Below, one piece after another: positions 25,623 through 38,341 of a stretch of DNA of 64,000 nucleotides (position 1 is the stretch's first letter; every line of letters starts with the position of its first letter). The stretch lies in assembly GCA_002104935.1 (NCBI GenBank), contig MCGT01000002.1, positions 1,116,001 to 1,180,000 on the forward strand, given 5' to 3'. Below the pieces are notes generated by a model that was not told the DNA's origin, ran no database searches, and saw nothing but the letters and a program-made list of their open reading frames with translations. This stretch comes from Hesseltinella vesiculosa (taxonomy: Eukaryota > Mucoromycota > Mucoromycetes > Mucorales > Cunninghamellaceae). Made by a program: the position numbers and the translations under genes.

Positions 25623-27252
25623 ATGTCAGCGGAAACAAGTGGATCAGAGAGTGCTCTAGAACTGGCTGGTGACGACACACCTACACAACATAGCTCCAAA
25701 CTGTCCTTGGGATCGTCGCCATCTGTGTTGAGCGGGGACGACGAAGATGGCCGCATGGAAGACGAAGACGATGACGGCGGCCCATTGACACCCACCGAAC
25801 ACATGCTGGAAGATGAAGACGATGGCCTGTTTGGGCCAAGCGACCAAGAACCCATGACGCCTCAACCGGCGGACGAAGATGAAGATAACCAAGGAAACGA
25901 CGATCAAGACTCGTTGGATAAAAAATCCCCTGCCTCCACTGGCTTTGGAGGCGACTTGGACCAAGACTCGGCCTCATCCTTATCGTCGGTGCCCGACGAC
26001 TTTCCAATGTCAAGATCCATGTCGCCCGATCAGCCCTTGTCTCCTCCGGCCATTCGCAAACGCAAGCAAAGTGATGTCGGTCAACCATCCATGAAAACCC
26101 GACGACTCTCCAGAGATGCCAAGACCACCCTCAACAAACCTTCCTTACGATCCTCACCGTCGACAACAAAACCTCGGTCACCGTCGCCGACGGTCCCCAT
26201 CCCAACCCGAACGTCCCTCAGCCCCACCTCGCCCGACTCGACGGACAAGTCTGACCAAGAGTGTGCCACAGACGACGAACAAGCTGGCCAACCGATGGAG
26301 CTCACCAAACCTGACCAAGACGACGACATTGATAATGATGCTGATGGCGAAGAGGACGACGATGTCCTGGTGAAACAAGAAACCGACTTGCCACCCCACC
26401 AGGGTGTCGATACCAAGTCTCCCTCGCATACCAAAGACCAGGATCTTCCCCAGCCTGCCCAACCTCTCCATCCGTCCCAGCCTTCAGACCAGCCGGAGGA
26501 CGACCACGAGAAACAGCTGGGTAAAAAAATAAAAAAAGCCGCGTTGGGCGTCCTGCCGTCTCACTTTTTTTTTATGTTTGCCTAGAGCATGATCAAGACC
26601 ACCAACAACGACACAAAGAAGCCCTGGACGCTTTGGTCCATATTGAAGAGGAATTTGCTCGTTTAAGAGACAAGTAAGTCCTCGATGGAGGAAAAGCCAG
26701 GGAACTCATTCCATTTTTAGGATGTATCAAGAGAAGATGACTGAGCTGAATGAAGAAGCCCTGATGATTGCGAATGGCACTCATCCGGAACTGGTGTCGC
26801 TGATGACAGAAATCGAAGAGAAGAAGAAACGACGCATAGACGTGGCTGAAGCCTGGAGAAAATACCAACATGCCAACTTCAAAAAACAGTACGAAGGATT
26901 TGAATACCAAGCCAATGTCCATTTTATTGTAAGTCCCCCAAAAAAGAGGGATGAAAGACTGACTCCTTCTCAGTCACGGAAGAATGCCATGCGACGCGAC
27001 CTGATGATGGAAGTCAATGACAAACGCTGGAAGATCGAGGACGAACATTATGAACTCAACGATTTGGCACAACGACAAGCCCAGGCCATGCCAGACCTGC
27101 AACATTTACACCTTCAAAAGATGAGCCGTGAAGACCAAAGCATGGATTTGCAAGATATCAAGGAATTCCTCGGCTTTCCTCGAGCCCCCCGAGTGCCTGG
27201 CCTGTCAAGCCAAGACGTGAATGATGATTTGGTCGCTTTAGGACTAGAGTGA
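25623..27252 (+). CDS. Sds3-like subunit of a Sin3/Rpd3 histone deacetylase complex
   Basis: The ATG at 25623 (MSAETSGSESALELAGDD) is preferred; an in-frame ATG at 25539 would add a hydrophobic extension atypical of the family. Residues 1 to about 300 are acidic, Ser/Pro-rich and probably disordered. After an intron (about 26520-26585) comes the Sds3/BRMS1 domain: EALDALVHIEEEFARLRDKM, YQEKMTELNEEALMIANGTH, PELVSLMTEIEEKKKRRIDV, AEAWRKYQHANFKKQYEGFE. This coiled coil binds Sin3 and HDAC. The protein ends DDLVALGLE with stop TGA at 27250-27252; an AATAAA lies near 27455. Confidence 0.85.
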
Positions 27253-27681
27253 CCCCTTTGATTCCCCCTTTTTTTTTTCTTTTTTTTTTTCTTTTTTTTT
27301 TTTTGGCTGGCCTTTTTTTTTCCTCTCTCATCTCCCCCTTATTTTCATACGGCAAACTCCCTTTTTCCTCCTTGCTTTTTTTTCACGACACCATCATTTT
27401 GCATAGTTTCTATTTTTTACCCTCACCTTTTGTTTTTTCTGTTAGAATGAAACAATAAACAATCAAATTCGGCCCACATTTTTATTGTTTAAATACGAAT
27501 CTACCAATCCCTTAAATGGGTTGTTTCACCGTAGCCATAGGTATGGGCAAACAGGTACGCGATGGGCGTAAAATTTTAGTTCACTCTTGTTGATCAAGCA
27601 ACTTTTTCTTTTTTTGGTTTTGTTTCTCTTCCCTTTTTGCAGTCCCTCGCCTTTTTTTTATTATTCTACATCGCCATTTCA

Positions 27682-28369
27682 ATGATAGCCACCCTTCATT
27701 CATGGACGCCACTTACCCTAGATCTTCCCAAGACTGACACTTTTACAAAGGATCTCCTGGACGAATGGGAAAAGAGCTTGCTCGGCCTCGATCAAGTAAA
27801 AGAAGAGGGGGCAAAAAAAAAACCACCAGGGGTGAAGAGCCGCCATGCCTTGACACTGTATATCTTTGTAGACATCCCCTGAACCCCAGCCACAAACACA
27901 TCCAGATCGACCTCCTTCCACCCTACCATCCACCCATTCACAAGATGATCCAATGGAAAAACCACCTGTGGCCACCAACAAAGTACGCAAACGCCAATCC
28001 TTACCAAGTCACCTGCTACGACGTTCATCCGACTTTGTCAAAACCAAATGGCACCACTGGCGCTGGTCTGCCCAGCCGCCACCATCCATCCCTATCGACA
28101 TCGATCCAATCTCCACTGTGCAATCCCTTGAACAATCACTAGCCGAGCCCCCTCATCCCATCACCATTGCCGTCAACACCACCATCACCATACCCCTTCA
28201 GCGAAAACCTTCTCAGCCTTGTTTCAACACCCAACTGCTCCAGCCTCCTGTCATTTCTCATTTCCCTCCCAAACCTCTCCAATACGCCCCCATCGTTGCC
28301 GATACCCATCCACCACAGCGATCTGTACTTCATCGACTATCCATGCCTCTTCTTGGTCGATCCTCTTGA
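27682..28369 (+). CDS. Hypothetical protein, Pro-rich
   Basis: The ATG at 27682 starts MIATLHSWTPLTLDLPKTDT and FTKDLLDEWEKSLLGLDQ, then a short A-rich intron (about 27796-27870), then a Pro/His-rich segment, a basic patch (KVRKRQSLPSHLLRRSSDFV) and a tail ending MPLLGRSS at 28369. An upstream in-frame ATG at 27637 exists, but the intervening sequence looks like an intron end. No domain recognised. The short N-terminal acidic motif and basic patch suggest a regulatory or scaffold protein; that is a guess. Confidence 0.5.
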
Positions 28370-28758
28370 TTCCCCGTCCCTATCTCCACCCCATCGAATA
28401 AATCTCTCCCTCTGATTTTTCATTCACGTCATCGATTCATTCTCAAAAGAGAATGTCAAAAATTGATCAAGAGTTCAAGGAAAACACTGATACATAAAAT
28501 AGTTATTTTGGGGTTCTGGCAGTTGACCATCAGTAAACACTTCACTTGGACCAAGCCTACCCCCGAGAGAAGGACTAGAGAAAAAAGAAACAACCAAACA
28601 AAAAAAAAAAATTTCTATTTTGGCTACGCTGAGATGGCCACTGATGGCTGATTGGTCAAGGTGCGTCTGCAAGAAATAATAAAAAAAAAAAAAAAAAAAA
28701 AGGCGCGGTTATGCTTTTGTTTTCTTTGTTTGCCTCCCTCTCTCTTTTTTAACAACGC

Positions 28759-29639
28759 ATGGCTCATTTACGCTCCCCATCCAACAGGACAAGCTCGCCT
28801 CCACCGTTATCACCGAGACGTCGACATTCTACTGTCGAGCGTAGGAACACTGCAACCTCCAACAATCGCACCAGCGTACTTTTATCCGAACGGCAATTCA
28901 ACAGGGTAAAAAGAGAGAAAGAGAAAAAAGAAAAGATACATCAGCAGCCTGTTTGGCCGTTGAATGCTCTTGACCTGACTCACCTTATGCACCTTTACCA
29001 TCGTTGACTATCGCCCATGATGTAGATCAACCAAAATCTAGCCAACATTCGTCACCATTCCATGTCTTCATTCCCTTCATTGGCCAGTCCTGCCAGCAAG
29101 CCCGTTCCTGCATTAGCACAAAGCATGGCTGTTGCCACCGATCCTCAACTGCATTCCACCAACCTTACCTACTCCATGAGCTCAGAAACAATCCCACGAA
29201 GTAATCATTCCCAGCATACGAGAAACAACATCGCTGACTTTGGGCATTTCTTCTTTTCGGTGGTAGGTGTATCTTCAGGAGAATTATGGTCACGACCCTC
29301 GCAGTATGGTATGTCGCAAGCGTCAAGCTTTATTGGTGAAAAACCACAACATCCGATTGGCGCTTATCCTGATCTCATTCAAGAATACGCCATCATCGAG
29401 GATCTGCTGTTTGTCTTTATGGTAAAGGGCGTCACTCCTATTTAAAGTGGCAATGAACTCATTCTTGTCATTTTATTATATTTATCTATCCGCCTTAGGG
29501 CATTGCAGGCAATTACATCAAGTTCGAACTTCCCTCCCACAGCAATGGCTTAGAGGAGGACGATCCGATGGATGATATCCAGTCCGTGACGAGCCTGGAT
29601 ACTTGGGACCACATCAAATATGACATTGATCCAACGCTT

Positions 29640-29672
<33 letters not shown>

Positions 29673-32342
29673 CTTGAAAACACTTGATCAAAAAAAGGAG
29701 GGGTGGCCAGGGTATAGGGAGGAGGCTCATTTTTTTTTTTTTTTGGCACGTTGCTCTAGATCCTAGCTTACGACATTTAGTGGAAAAACTACTGCCATTG
29801 GCTTCGTATTATATGTCATTGGATGCCTTTGTCGTCAAATACTCCCGATTCGAATACGGCACCATCAACCACGCACTGTGCTCAGCCCTACGCGACCTGA
29901 CAAAAGAATACCTCAACTTCATTGCTCAGCTGGAACACCAGTTTAGAACATCCTGTGAATTCACCCTGCATCGACTCTGGTTCTATGCGCAAGATACCCT
30001 TCAGCAAATGCAGGTGCTGCATCAGCTCGTTCATGCCGTCCGTGCCCTTGAGCTGCAGCCCGTCGACGACCAAGACGACGATTTCGATGCTGTGCTCGAA
30101 CATCTCAAGGACGACCCCGACGATATTCATGTTCCCGATCGACAAAAAGGCGCGGCGCTATTGAATCTCCTGGCCGATCGCATGATCAACTATGGCGGGT
30201 ACATGAAAAAAAAAAAATAGAAAGCAGAATCTCACCTCTTTTTTCTCTAGCGATCCCAAATGCAAACAGATCTACACTTTTCTTTTGTCCCAAGCAACAC
30301 AACCCTACTTTAATATCATGCAAGAATGGATCTACCGCGGCCATATCAAGGATGCCTATAGTGAATTCATGGTGCTGGAAAAGAGCAATGTCAAAAAGGA
30401 AAATCTCAAAGAAGACTTCAACGATGCCTACTGGGAAATGCGCTACACCCTCCGCCGCGGCGCCCTGATCCCGTCCTTTTTGGAGCCGCTCAAAAACCAA
30501 ATTCTTCTTGCTGGCAAGTACTTGAATGTCGTGCGCGAATGCGGCGTCAACATCGTCAAACCCGATGCCATGCAACATACCCTGGCTGTCCTGGACCAAC
30601 AAAAGCAACAGGAACCGCCCACCATCTCGCCCTCCGCCTCCACCCGTCACCAACCCCGACCCAATCCCACCTCTTCCTCCACCTCCACCTCCTCCTCCTC
30701 CTCCTCCTCCATCACCCCGCTCTCTCGTTCAACCTCCTCTACCCGCCCCGAACCCTTTGTCTTCCGCGGCCACGTCCACAAACCTAGTGATTTATCCCAG
30801 GTTGTCATCCGGAACGACGTCTGGACCGCCGTCGATGGCGGCACGTAAGTTTCGGTGTCTTCCACTGGACGACAATAAAAGCATCACTCACCGTTTCCTT
30901 TTGCTAGCTTCGTCAAGAATCTGGAAGTCGCCTACCGCTATGCCAACCACACCTTACTGCATCTGCTACTCCACGAGCAACAACTCAACGCCCGCCTCCG
31001 ATCGCTCAAACACTACTTCTTCCTGGACCAGTCGGATTTCCTCACCTCCTTTTTAGACCTGGCCAAGGACGAGCTCAAACGGCCAGCCGACGACATCCCC
31101 ATCACCCGACTGCAATCCTTGATGGACATTGTGCTGCGCAACTCTGCCTCCGTCACTGCCTCCGACCCGTTCAAAGAAGACGTTGTGGTCGTGATGAGCC
31201 CCCTGAAACTGGTCGACCAGCTGCTCTGCATCATCAACGTCGCTGGTTTGGATGCCTCGGACACCAGCCATCTGCTAAGCAACCCTCGCGACATGGGCAG
31301 TTCTCTCTTCCTCGACCGGTCCCAGAGCATGGCCAACAGCATCAGCAACTCCCAACAGCTTGCTTCTGGCAGTAGGGAAGCTCTCAATGGTAGAGTGACA
31401 ACGCCTACGTAGGAAAGCCACGCCTGACCTTTTTTTTTTTTTAGGGTATGATGCTTTGACCTTGGATTATACTGTGACCTTTCCTCTCTCCTTGGTCATC
31501 TCAAGAAAGGCGTTGACCAAGTACCAGCTGTTGTTCCGTCATCTGCTCTGCCTGAAACATGTTGAGGATCTTCTGTGCCAAGCATGGATGGAACAAAAGG
31601 AACGCCACTGGCGCCACCAACCCCGCCCAACCACCGCCACCAATGCCGCCACGGCCTTCAAATTCCGAGCCTTTTCGCTGCGAAGCCGGATGCTCAGCTT
31701 TGTCCAGCAATTCACCTACTATGTCACAAACGAAGTCCTGGAACCCAACTGGCAGCAACTCCATGGCAATCTAGCCAAGGTAAGAAGAAAAAAAAAACCT
31801 TGGCCGTTTCAGGAGACATTCTCATTTTGATATTTCATTTCCTAGGTGGACACAGTGGATGAAGTGCTGCAGTACCATTCAGATTTTTTGGACTCGTGTC
31901 TCAAAGAATGCATGCTAACCAATTCCAAATTGCTCAGGGTAAGGCATCAAACAGAACCAAACAAGAAAAAAAGGAGGCAAGGGGAAGCAGGAGGACAGTG
32001 CGCTGATATTTTTCACCATGTTGCTAGATATTCAACAAAATTGTCAGCTCCTGTATGAAATTTGCTAATCACATGGAACGATTCAGCCAAGCACTACAAC
32101 AAGCAGAAGATGAACATGCCGGCCTGTTTGGCTTGCCCAAACCTGGCAAGAAAGATACCAACGCCAATCAACAGCTGGAGGCTTGCCACCGCACCTTGAC
32201 CAAACTCGAAGAAGGCTTTGGCTACCATATGCGTTTGCTGATGGATGCGCTCAATTACTATTCTGCCACTGAAACCGTGCAATTCCTCTGCCTCGTTGTG
32301 CGTCTCGATTTTAATGGCTATTATAAAAATAAAAAAGCCTAG
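28759..32342 (+). CDS. Gamma-tubulin complex component 2 (GCP2 / Spc97)
   Basis: Start ATG at 28759 (MAHLRSPSNRTSSPPPLSPR), a Ser/Pro-rich N-terminal segment, then the GRIP1 region: LIQEYAIIEDLLFVFMGIAG, LASYYMSLDAFVVKYSRFEY, ALCSALRDLTKEYLNFIAQL, EWIYRGHIKDAYSEFMVLE, and the diagnostic NDAYWEMRYTLRRGALIPSF with LAGKYLNVVRECGVNI. A low-complexity Ser/Thr/Pro insert (30620-30750) precedes the GRIP2 part (LDYTVTFPLSLVISRKALTK, YQLLFRHLLCLKHVEDLL). Stop at 32342. It forms the gamma-tubulin small complex with GCP3 and nucleates microtubules at the spindle pole body. Many short introns, several with long A or T runs. Confidence 0.92.
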
Positions 32343-32811
32343 GCATCTTTTTTTTTTTTTTCATCCAAATGTACTCACCCCCTAGCGCATGCTTTTTTTT
32401 TTATTCCATGATAGCCAAGTCGACCGAGGGAAACAGACGTCTACCCCTCTCTCCTCATTATCCTATTTTTTAAACATCCATGTCTTAACCAAAGAACCGT
32501 GAAAAAAAAAAAAACGGAGTAGCTCAAAAGCGAAAATGTGGATGTTCCTGTGAATATCTGCCTTTGGAGAAAGCATCACCACATGCGTGAAGAGTGAACG
32601 TCCCAGGGTTGGCGGGGAAGGCTCCTTTTCCCCTAGCCTTCTGTTTCTTGCCTACTTGGTTTACAACGATGTCAGTGAAAGGGATCCCCGCAAATAAGTG
32701 GAGAAAGGGAGGCGCCAGGGGCCTGTGAGAGATATTTTGACAATAAGTTTAAAAGGACCGCGATGGACTGGCTCTTGTCTTTTTTTGTTGAACCACTTTT
32801 CTTTCTCGGTC
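32343..32811. other. Intergenic between GCP2 and the chitinase gene
   Basis: About 470 bp with T runs near 32350 and 32393 and an A run near 32502. No gene seen; the distal part is probably the chitinase promoter. Confidence 0.5.
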
Positions 32812-35141
32812 ATGTTTCATCAATTTCTTCTTGGCCTATCTGTGCTTTCCAGCTGCGTATCCTTGGTGCAGGCATCCTATCCAAAAGGCCCTGGCCTGGT
32901 CCATTATTGGGGACAGGTACGACCATCTGACATTGGCCATCCCACCTTTCACACATCTTATTCTGTCTTTTTAGGACTCCGTGGGTGAATTTGGCGGACC
33001 TGATTCGCAGCGGCCCTTGGCTGAATATTGCGACGGCAGCGCCCACGCCATCATCATCTCTTTTGTCAGCGAATTTAATCCTGATGCCTTACCAGTTTTG
33101 AATTTGGCCAACGCCTGTAATAAGATGTTCCCAGGCACCAATCTCTTACACTGTCCAGAGATCGGAGAAGGCACGTCAAAAAAAAAAAAAAAAAAACTGA
33201 TCGGTCCCAAAATGGAAAATGGCCCTGTTGACCCTGTCTTTTCTTCTTTAGATATCAAACAGTGTCAAAGCAATGGTGTCAAGGTTTTGTTATCATTGGG
33301 TGGTGCTACTGGGGCATACGGTAAATTTCACCACCCGTGCTTCCAAAATTAGAATCCTAGACAGCAACGACACGGGATGGAGGGGAAAAAGGGGGGGAAA
33401 GGCCTGAACAGCAATGGATACTAACTCCGCCATTTTTTTTTTTTTTTTATCTTCAGGACTTTCGGACGATGACGAAGGCGCACGATTTGCACGAAAATTA
33501 TGGGATATTTTTGGCAATGGGCGATCAAAATACCGTCCGTTTGGAGATGCTGTGGTGGATGGCTTTGATCTGGACATTGAAGGCGGGCCATCGGCTGGCT
33601 ACACATCCCTGGTGCGAACGCTGCGCCGCCTGTATGCAAGCGACAAGAGCAAGAATTACTATGTAACGGCAGCACCTCAATGCCCTTATCCGGACGCCAT
33701 CCTTGGTTCAGTCATTGACGAGGTCGCGGTGGATGCAGTCCACGTCCAATTCTACAACAACTACTGCTCAGCCACCAGTGGAAGCTTCAATTTTGACACT
33801 TGGAATAAATGGGCCACGAAATCGCCCAACGACAAAGTCGCTGTCTATCTAACCATCCCTGGTGGCCCCGATGCTGCTGAAAACGGTTATATTCCTCCCG
33901 ACAGTCTGCGCTCCATCATCAAACGCATCAGCCCCTTGTCTAACTTTGCTGGCATCGCTGTAAGCTTGCTTTCGCTTTTTTTTTTTTTACTCATTCTTTT
34001 TTATTTTTTTTCCCCATGCTCACTCTGGTGATGTACTTTGCAGGTGTGGGGTAGGTTGATCATTGACAGCAAGAGTTTGTGAGCAATAGACCAGTTAGCT
34101 CACCGTCCTTTTTCCTTAGATGCATCACAAGCCTACATGAATCGCGATGCTTCGCCCAACTATGCTTCATTCCTGTCCCAGACGTTGAACCAAGTTCACC
34201 GACAGCTGCTCCTAACGTTAGATGGTAGCTCTGACCAAGACACGAACAGCGACTCCAGCAAAGATCTCGAGATGCAACAGGAAAACACCAAAGACATTCA
34301 GTCTGACACTTCCAACTCGCCGACCGCGCCAACGAACGCATGTGTTCGCGATGGCGATGCTTGTAAAACCAATGGTGCATTCACGTGCCTGGGTGCCCAG
34401 TATGCCGTCTGTGACCTTGGTAAATTCAAGATTGTGGCTTGCCCTGCCAGTACCCAGTGCATGGCGACCATGGATAACCTTTCAGTCTATTGTGATGTGG
34501 CCCATGCCGATGCCCCCGCCCCCACCATGAGGGCGTGTGAAGCACCAAGCAACACCACAGCCGGAAGTCCCAGCCAGCATAAATCCATGATCTCGCAGCA
34601 CCGTCGTCCCCTCATTGGCGTCAACCTCATCCCCAGCAGGAAAAACGGATCTGCTGGTAAAAAAGGCGTGGAAGAACAAAGCAATGCCACCGCCGCCGGC
34701 CCCTCGCCTTCTGACAACCTCACTGCCGTTTCCGATGGCGAGAAGCACGGCAAGAATGACGCCACTCGCCCTAGCAGCGACGTCAGCACCATTACCAAAG
34801 GATCCAGCTACCAACAGCAAGAACCCGTGGATCTGTCACCGGTGTCATGCTACTTTAGCGTCGACCGGGCTAATTCAAGCATGTTTTCAGCCACTGTCAA
34901 CGTGCGCCGATTGGATAACCAGCCATTTGTCGACCAAGTGGAAGGTACTTTCAGAGTCCGCTCCAACGTCCATATCACCTGGGTGGAACATGGGCAAGTC
35001 CAACAAGCTGGCGAGGTGGTCACCCTTAACCTGGACAACCCACAACATGTGTCCATGGCCATGGTCTTCAAGATGGGCGGCACCCTTAACCAAGGCGTCT
35101 TTGTTGCACCCGAAGCCGACTCTGTCCGCTTCTCTAAGTGA
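32812..35141 (+). CDS. Secreted GH18 class III chitinase with C-terminal extension
   Basis: Start ATG at 32812 with a signal peptide (MFHQFLLGLSVLSSCVSLVQ, cleavage after ASA/QAS-like positions). The GH18 barrel: YPKGPGLVHYWGQ, IKQCQSNGVKVLLSLGGATG, and the catalytic DGFDLDIEGG (DxxDxDxE, Glu as acid/base), then AVHVQFYNNYCSATSGSFNF and NFAGIAVWDASQAYMNRDAS. After the catalytic domain comes a Cys-rich unit (ACVRDGDACKTNGAFTCLGA ... CPASTQCMATMDNLSVYCDV) like a CBM19-type chitin-binding domain, a Ser/Pro linker, and a beta-rich end (VSCYFSVDRANSSMFSATVN ... VRFSK). Stop TGA 35139-35141. It acts on cell-wall chitin, probably for remodelling. The domain order resembles yeast Cts1 and zygomycete chitinases. 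Confidence 0.9.
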
Positions 35142-35429
35142 GCCTTCTTGCATTCCGTCCCTCCTCCCAAACCTGCCATTGTATTTTTGTAGTATAGACG
35201 CCAGGTTACTCTCACGATACAAATAAAATGAAAAAAAAAACTCTGGCACATCACACACGAAATGGCATGGATAGTTTAGAGTCAATCGAGAAAGATCTGG
35301 CCGGACAATCCAGAAGTACACCACACCGAAAAAAAAAAAGGAAGGCAGCCTTGTGCAATGCAACTGATTCAATGGATCGGCCTGAATGTTGCATGAATAC
35401 AGAGACTCATGAACGATGATTACGGAAAA

Positions 35430-37521
35430 AATTCTGGCGACAACAATGAACGTGAGGACAGCCTGACTCCCTGTCGAGTTAATGCTATCGATCAGTTCCT
35501 GCGTGCTTTAAAGGACTAGCATGGATTACGCCCACATTTTATATTCAGCGACAAAGACAGTGGTCAGATCACTGCGATTCAGAACGTATTCGGCGAGCGG
35601 AAATTAAGACTGTGTGTCTGGCACATCAAAAGAGCAGTTGAAAATTACCTCTCAAAGCCATCGAGAGGGGGCGCACTCTTTCGCAATTACATAATCCAGC
35701 TCAAGCGCAAAATGAGTTCCCATTCATTGACGTAAACTTTGTACAGCATGACTTCCAAGCTGCAACCACGGGGATACTTTGCCATAAAGTCATAAGGAAG
35801 CAAATCTCTGAAATGATGGAAAAACATAGTAATTTTCACCATCACATTCCCATCTTCTTGAACGGCAGTAAAAAAAAATCAGCAAGGACCTTCCAAATTT
35901 GACCATTTTTTAATTTTTAAATTTCAGGCCCAGCGCGCACCTTCACTTCAGCCGAAATTCATGAGTTTGCTACACAACAAATTTATGATTTTTGCCATAG
36001 TCAAAATTTATTGTTTGTATGGATCTACTTGTACAGCCATTGGTACACTGAGGTTCAATGGGTTAAGTGGACAAGAAGTGCAAGAGATGAAATTCCCGCT
36101 GGCAAAACAACGATGCTCGTCGAGGCACTCTGGCGCGTCTTAAAAAGGTTATTTTTTCTTGTTTAAAAAAAAAACTATCACTTTCCAGTGTAGGGCCTAA
36201 CACTTCTTCTTTATCAAGGATCCACCTGCACCATCACAATCGACCAAGAACAGACTATTTGGTTTTTATTATGATTTCAAGGCAATGTCGAAGACTTATC
36301 CTATCATTTAACCAAAAGGTTGCTGAGAGACGAGTTGTGCCCTCTTGGGAAAATAAATTTAGGGCTGAATGGAGAAAGCTTAATGACCTCCAAATTGATG
36401 ATGATCGAAATGAGTTGTACCAAGTGGATGTTGAGCGTTGGGTATGCAGCTGCCCATACTTTATTCACAACTGCTTTCTCCTCTGCAAGCATCTTGTTAA
36501 CGGAGGCCACGGACATGGTAACAGCGTAGGATTGCTACAGCCTCGCAGATACCTGATTACAAGGAAGCAGCAGGCTCCTCCATATATCCAGCTTATTCAT
36601 GTACGACAAGATATGAGTAAAGATATGAGCAAAAATATATTTGCGAAGGTTAATTTTTTTTTTAGAGTGAGGAAGCCGCTCCATTCACACCACTCCCTGT
36701 TTTTGAGCCAAACCTCGTCGTTGATCCTGCTGCAAACCTCAAGTTGTCCCGGCCAAGATCTCCACCTATCGACTTTTCTGCCCTACCGCAACCACCCCGT
36801 CCTCAGCCTGTGCCAATCGCTACATCACAGCATTCATCACCTCTTCAACCTCCACCACATCATACTCTAACGTCGCCCAATATCGATGGTGATGTTTTGT
36901 TCATACCGCGCCGCCGACCCCGAGTATTGACGACTTCGCCGAGCAATTTAACTGACCGACAACACCCAGCCTTTATCACCATTGGTGAAAGTGACGATGG
37001 CATGCCTCGCACTTCTACAAGACGCCGTCTTCAACTCCACCCTAGATTACCTACCACAGGAGAGACTGCTCAACACCTAGAACAGTCCATGAGAGACATA
37101 AGACAAGCACAGCGTGTATATCTCCAAGAGCGCCAAACTGCCCGCTCGACCAAGGGATTACTGAGGCAGCCAGCCACCTTGAAGCTTTGTCACAAAGCTA
37201 CCGTGAAGTGATGCCAGCGCAGCAGATCGTGCGTTTTGATGAAGCTATCGCCACCGATTTAGATCAGTACTTGGCTGACGTGCAGCGAGCCAGGCGAGCT
37301 AACAACACGCCTAGAACATGGAGTGGCAATAATAGAAACACGTTCTATTTGCCTTAGCGAGCGTCACATTATAAAGTAATAAAGCTGTTGAAGAAGAAAA
37401 AAAAATGTTTTTTTTTTCAGCCGCATCCGGGTGTGAGTGAGGATAGAGAGATATAAACCCGGATGGGTGCTGTAAGATGAAAATTCCAAGCCCAGTGTAA
37501 CATTTTTGTCCGTGTATTCTC
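35430..37521 (+). pseudogene. MULE relict A: 5'-truncated Mutator-like transposase
   Basis: Homologous to the C-terminal two-thirds of the intact transposase at 40944-44307. It starts abruptly within the DDE core (RPHFIFSDKDSGQITAIQ), keeps RLCVWHIKRAVENYLSKPSR, the segment ending LVEALWRVLK, the SWIM finger (ERWVCSCPYFIHNCFLLCKH) and the Pro-rich tail up to RANNTPRTWSG. Damage: an in-frame TAG at 35517-35519, a frameshift near 35690 and another near 37150. No left terminal repeat is present near 35400, so the 5' part has been lost. The right terminal repeat is at 37381-37521. Confidence 0.85.
37381..37521. repeat. Right terminal inverted repeat of relict A
   Basis: Its reverse complement begins GAGAATACACGGACAAAAAT and GTTACACTGGGCTTG and ends near CTTCTTCAACAGCTTT. 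The same sequence, with indels, forms the left end of relict B (40613-40632 joined to 44572-44707). This defines a terminal repeat of about 140 bp for the A/B family. Confidence 0.85.
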
Positions 37522-37580
37522 ATCTCTACATTCAGGTCTTTTTCATTTTCGTTATTTTTTTTAAAAAAAGCCCTTATAGA

Positions 37581-37833
37581 GAAGGGTGAAAGTAGCCTTC
37601 TAGTGAAGGGTGAATGTAGCCTTCTAGTGAAGGGTTAAAAGTAGCCTTCTAGTGAAGGGTGAAAGTAGCCTTCTAGTGAAGGGTGAAAGTAGCCTTCTAG
37701 TGAAGGGTGAAAGTAGCCTTCTAGTGAAGGGTGAAAATAGCCTTCTAGTGAAGGGTGAAAGTAGCCTTCTAGTGAAGGGTGAAAGTAGCCTTCTAGTGAA
37801 GGGTGAAAGTAGCCTTCTAGTGAAGGGTTAAAA
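37581..37833. repeat. 24-bp minisatellite, about 10.5 copies
   Basis: The unit GAAGGGTGAAAGTAGCCTTC followed by TAGT is repeated ten times plus a partial copy. Variants are a T in copy 2, an extra A in copy 3 and G-to-A in copy 7. Read on the minus strand it is a multiple of 3 and would encode an 8-residue FHPSLEGY repeat, but no supporting gene is seen there. Confidence 0.95.
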
Positions 37834-38341
37834 TAAAAAGAAAGAGAGAGAAAGGGAAAGTTGGAAATATATAACAAGAAAAAAATTTTTTTTTGTGACT
37901 GGCGACAAAAAAGAGACCACGTTACTTCCCACTGAAAGTACGGACCAATCAAAATTAAGATACACTAGGCCTTGATCTGATCTGTTGAACGATGACGAAT
38001 AAAACGATGGCAGCAAAAGAAAACGGTATTTATTAGAACGAGTCTTGCCATGCGACACGACGCCCACATTTGAAAGCAATGAGTTGAAAGAAAAGAGATT
38101 GTTTGTTTACTTAGGACCGTCTTTTGGATTTTTTCAGCCAATCAGAGCGCCGCTGTCGTCAACGTGTTTTTTTGCCCTTTTTCCTGGTTTTTTTTTTTTT
38201 TTTCATACAACACTGAAATTGACTGATTCATGGTAATAAAAAAAAATTGATTCTACATTTAAGTTACATTGCAGTACCAATATTTACTGTTCCTTTTGGA
38301 ATACTGTACTGTATTTACTTTATACTGTAGCCATCACTTTA

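Noticed and set aside
37581..37833. CRISPR-like array
   Set aside because: Repeats are directly adjacent with no spacers, and the genome is eukaryotic.
37635..37952. Minus-strand open frame with FHPSLEGY repeats
   Set aside because: The frame exists because the minisatellite unit is 24 bp; flanks show no splice sites, start context or domain.
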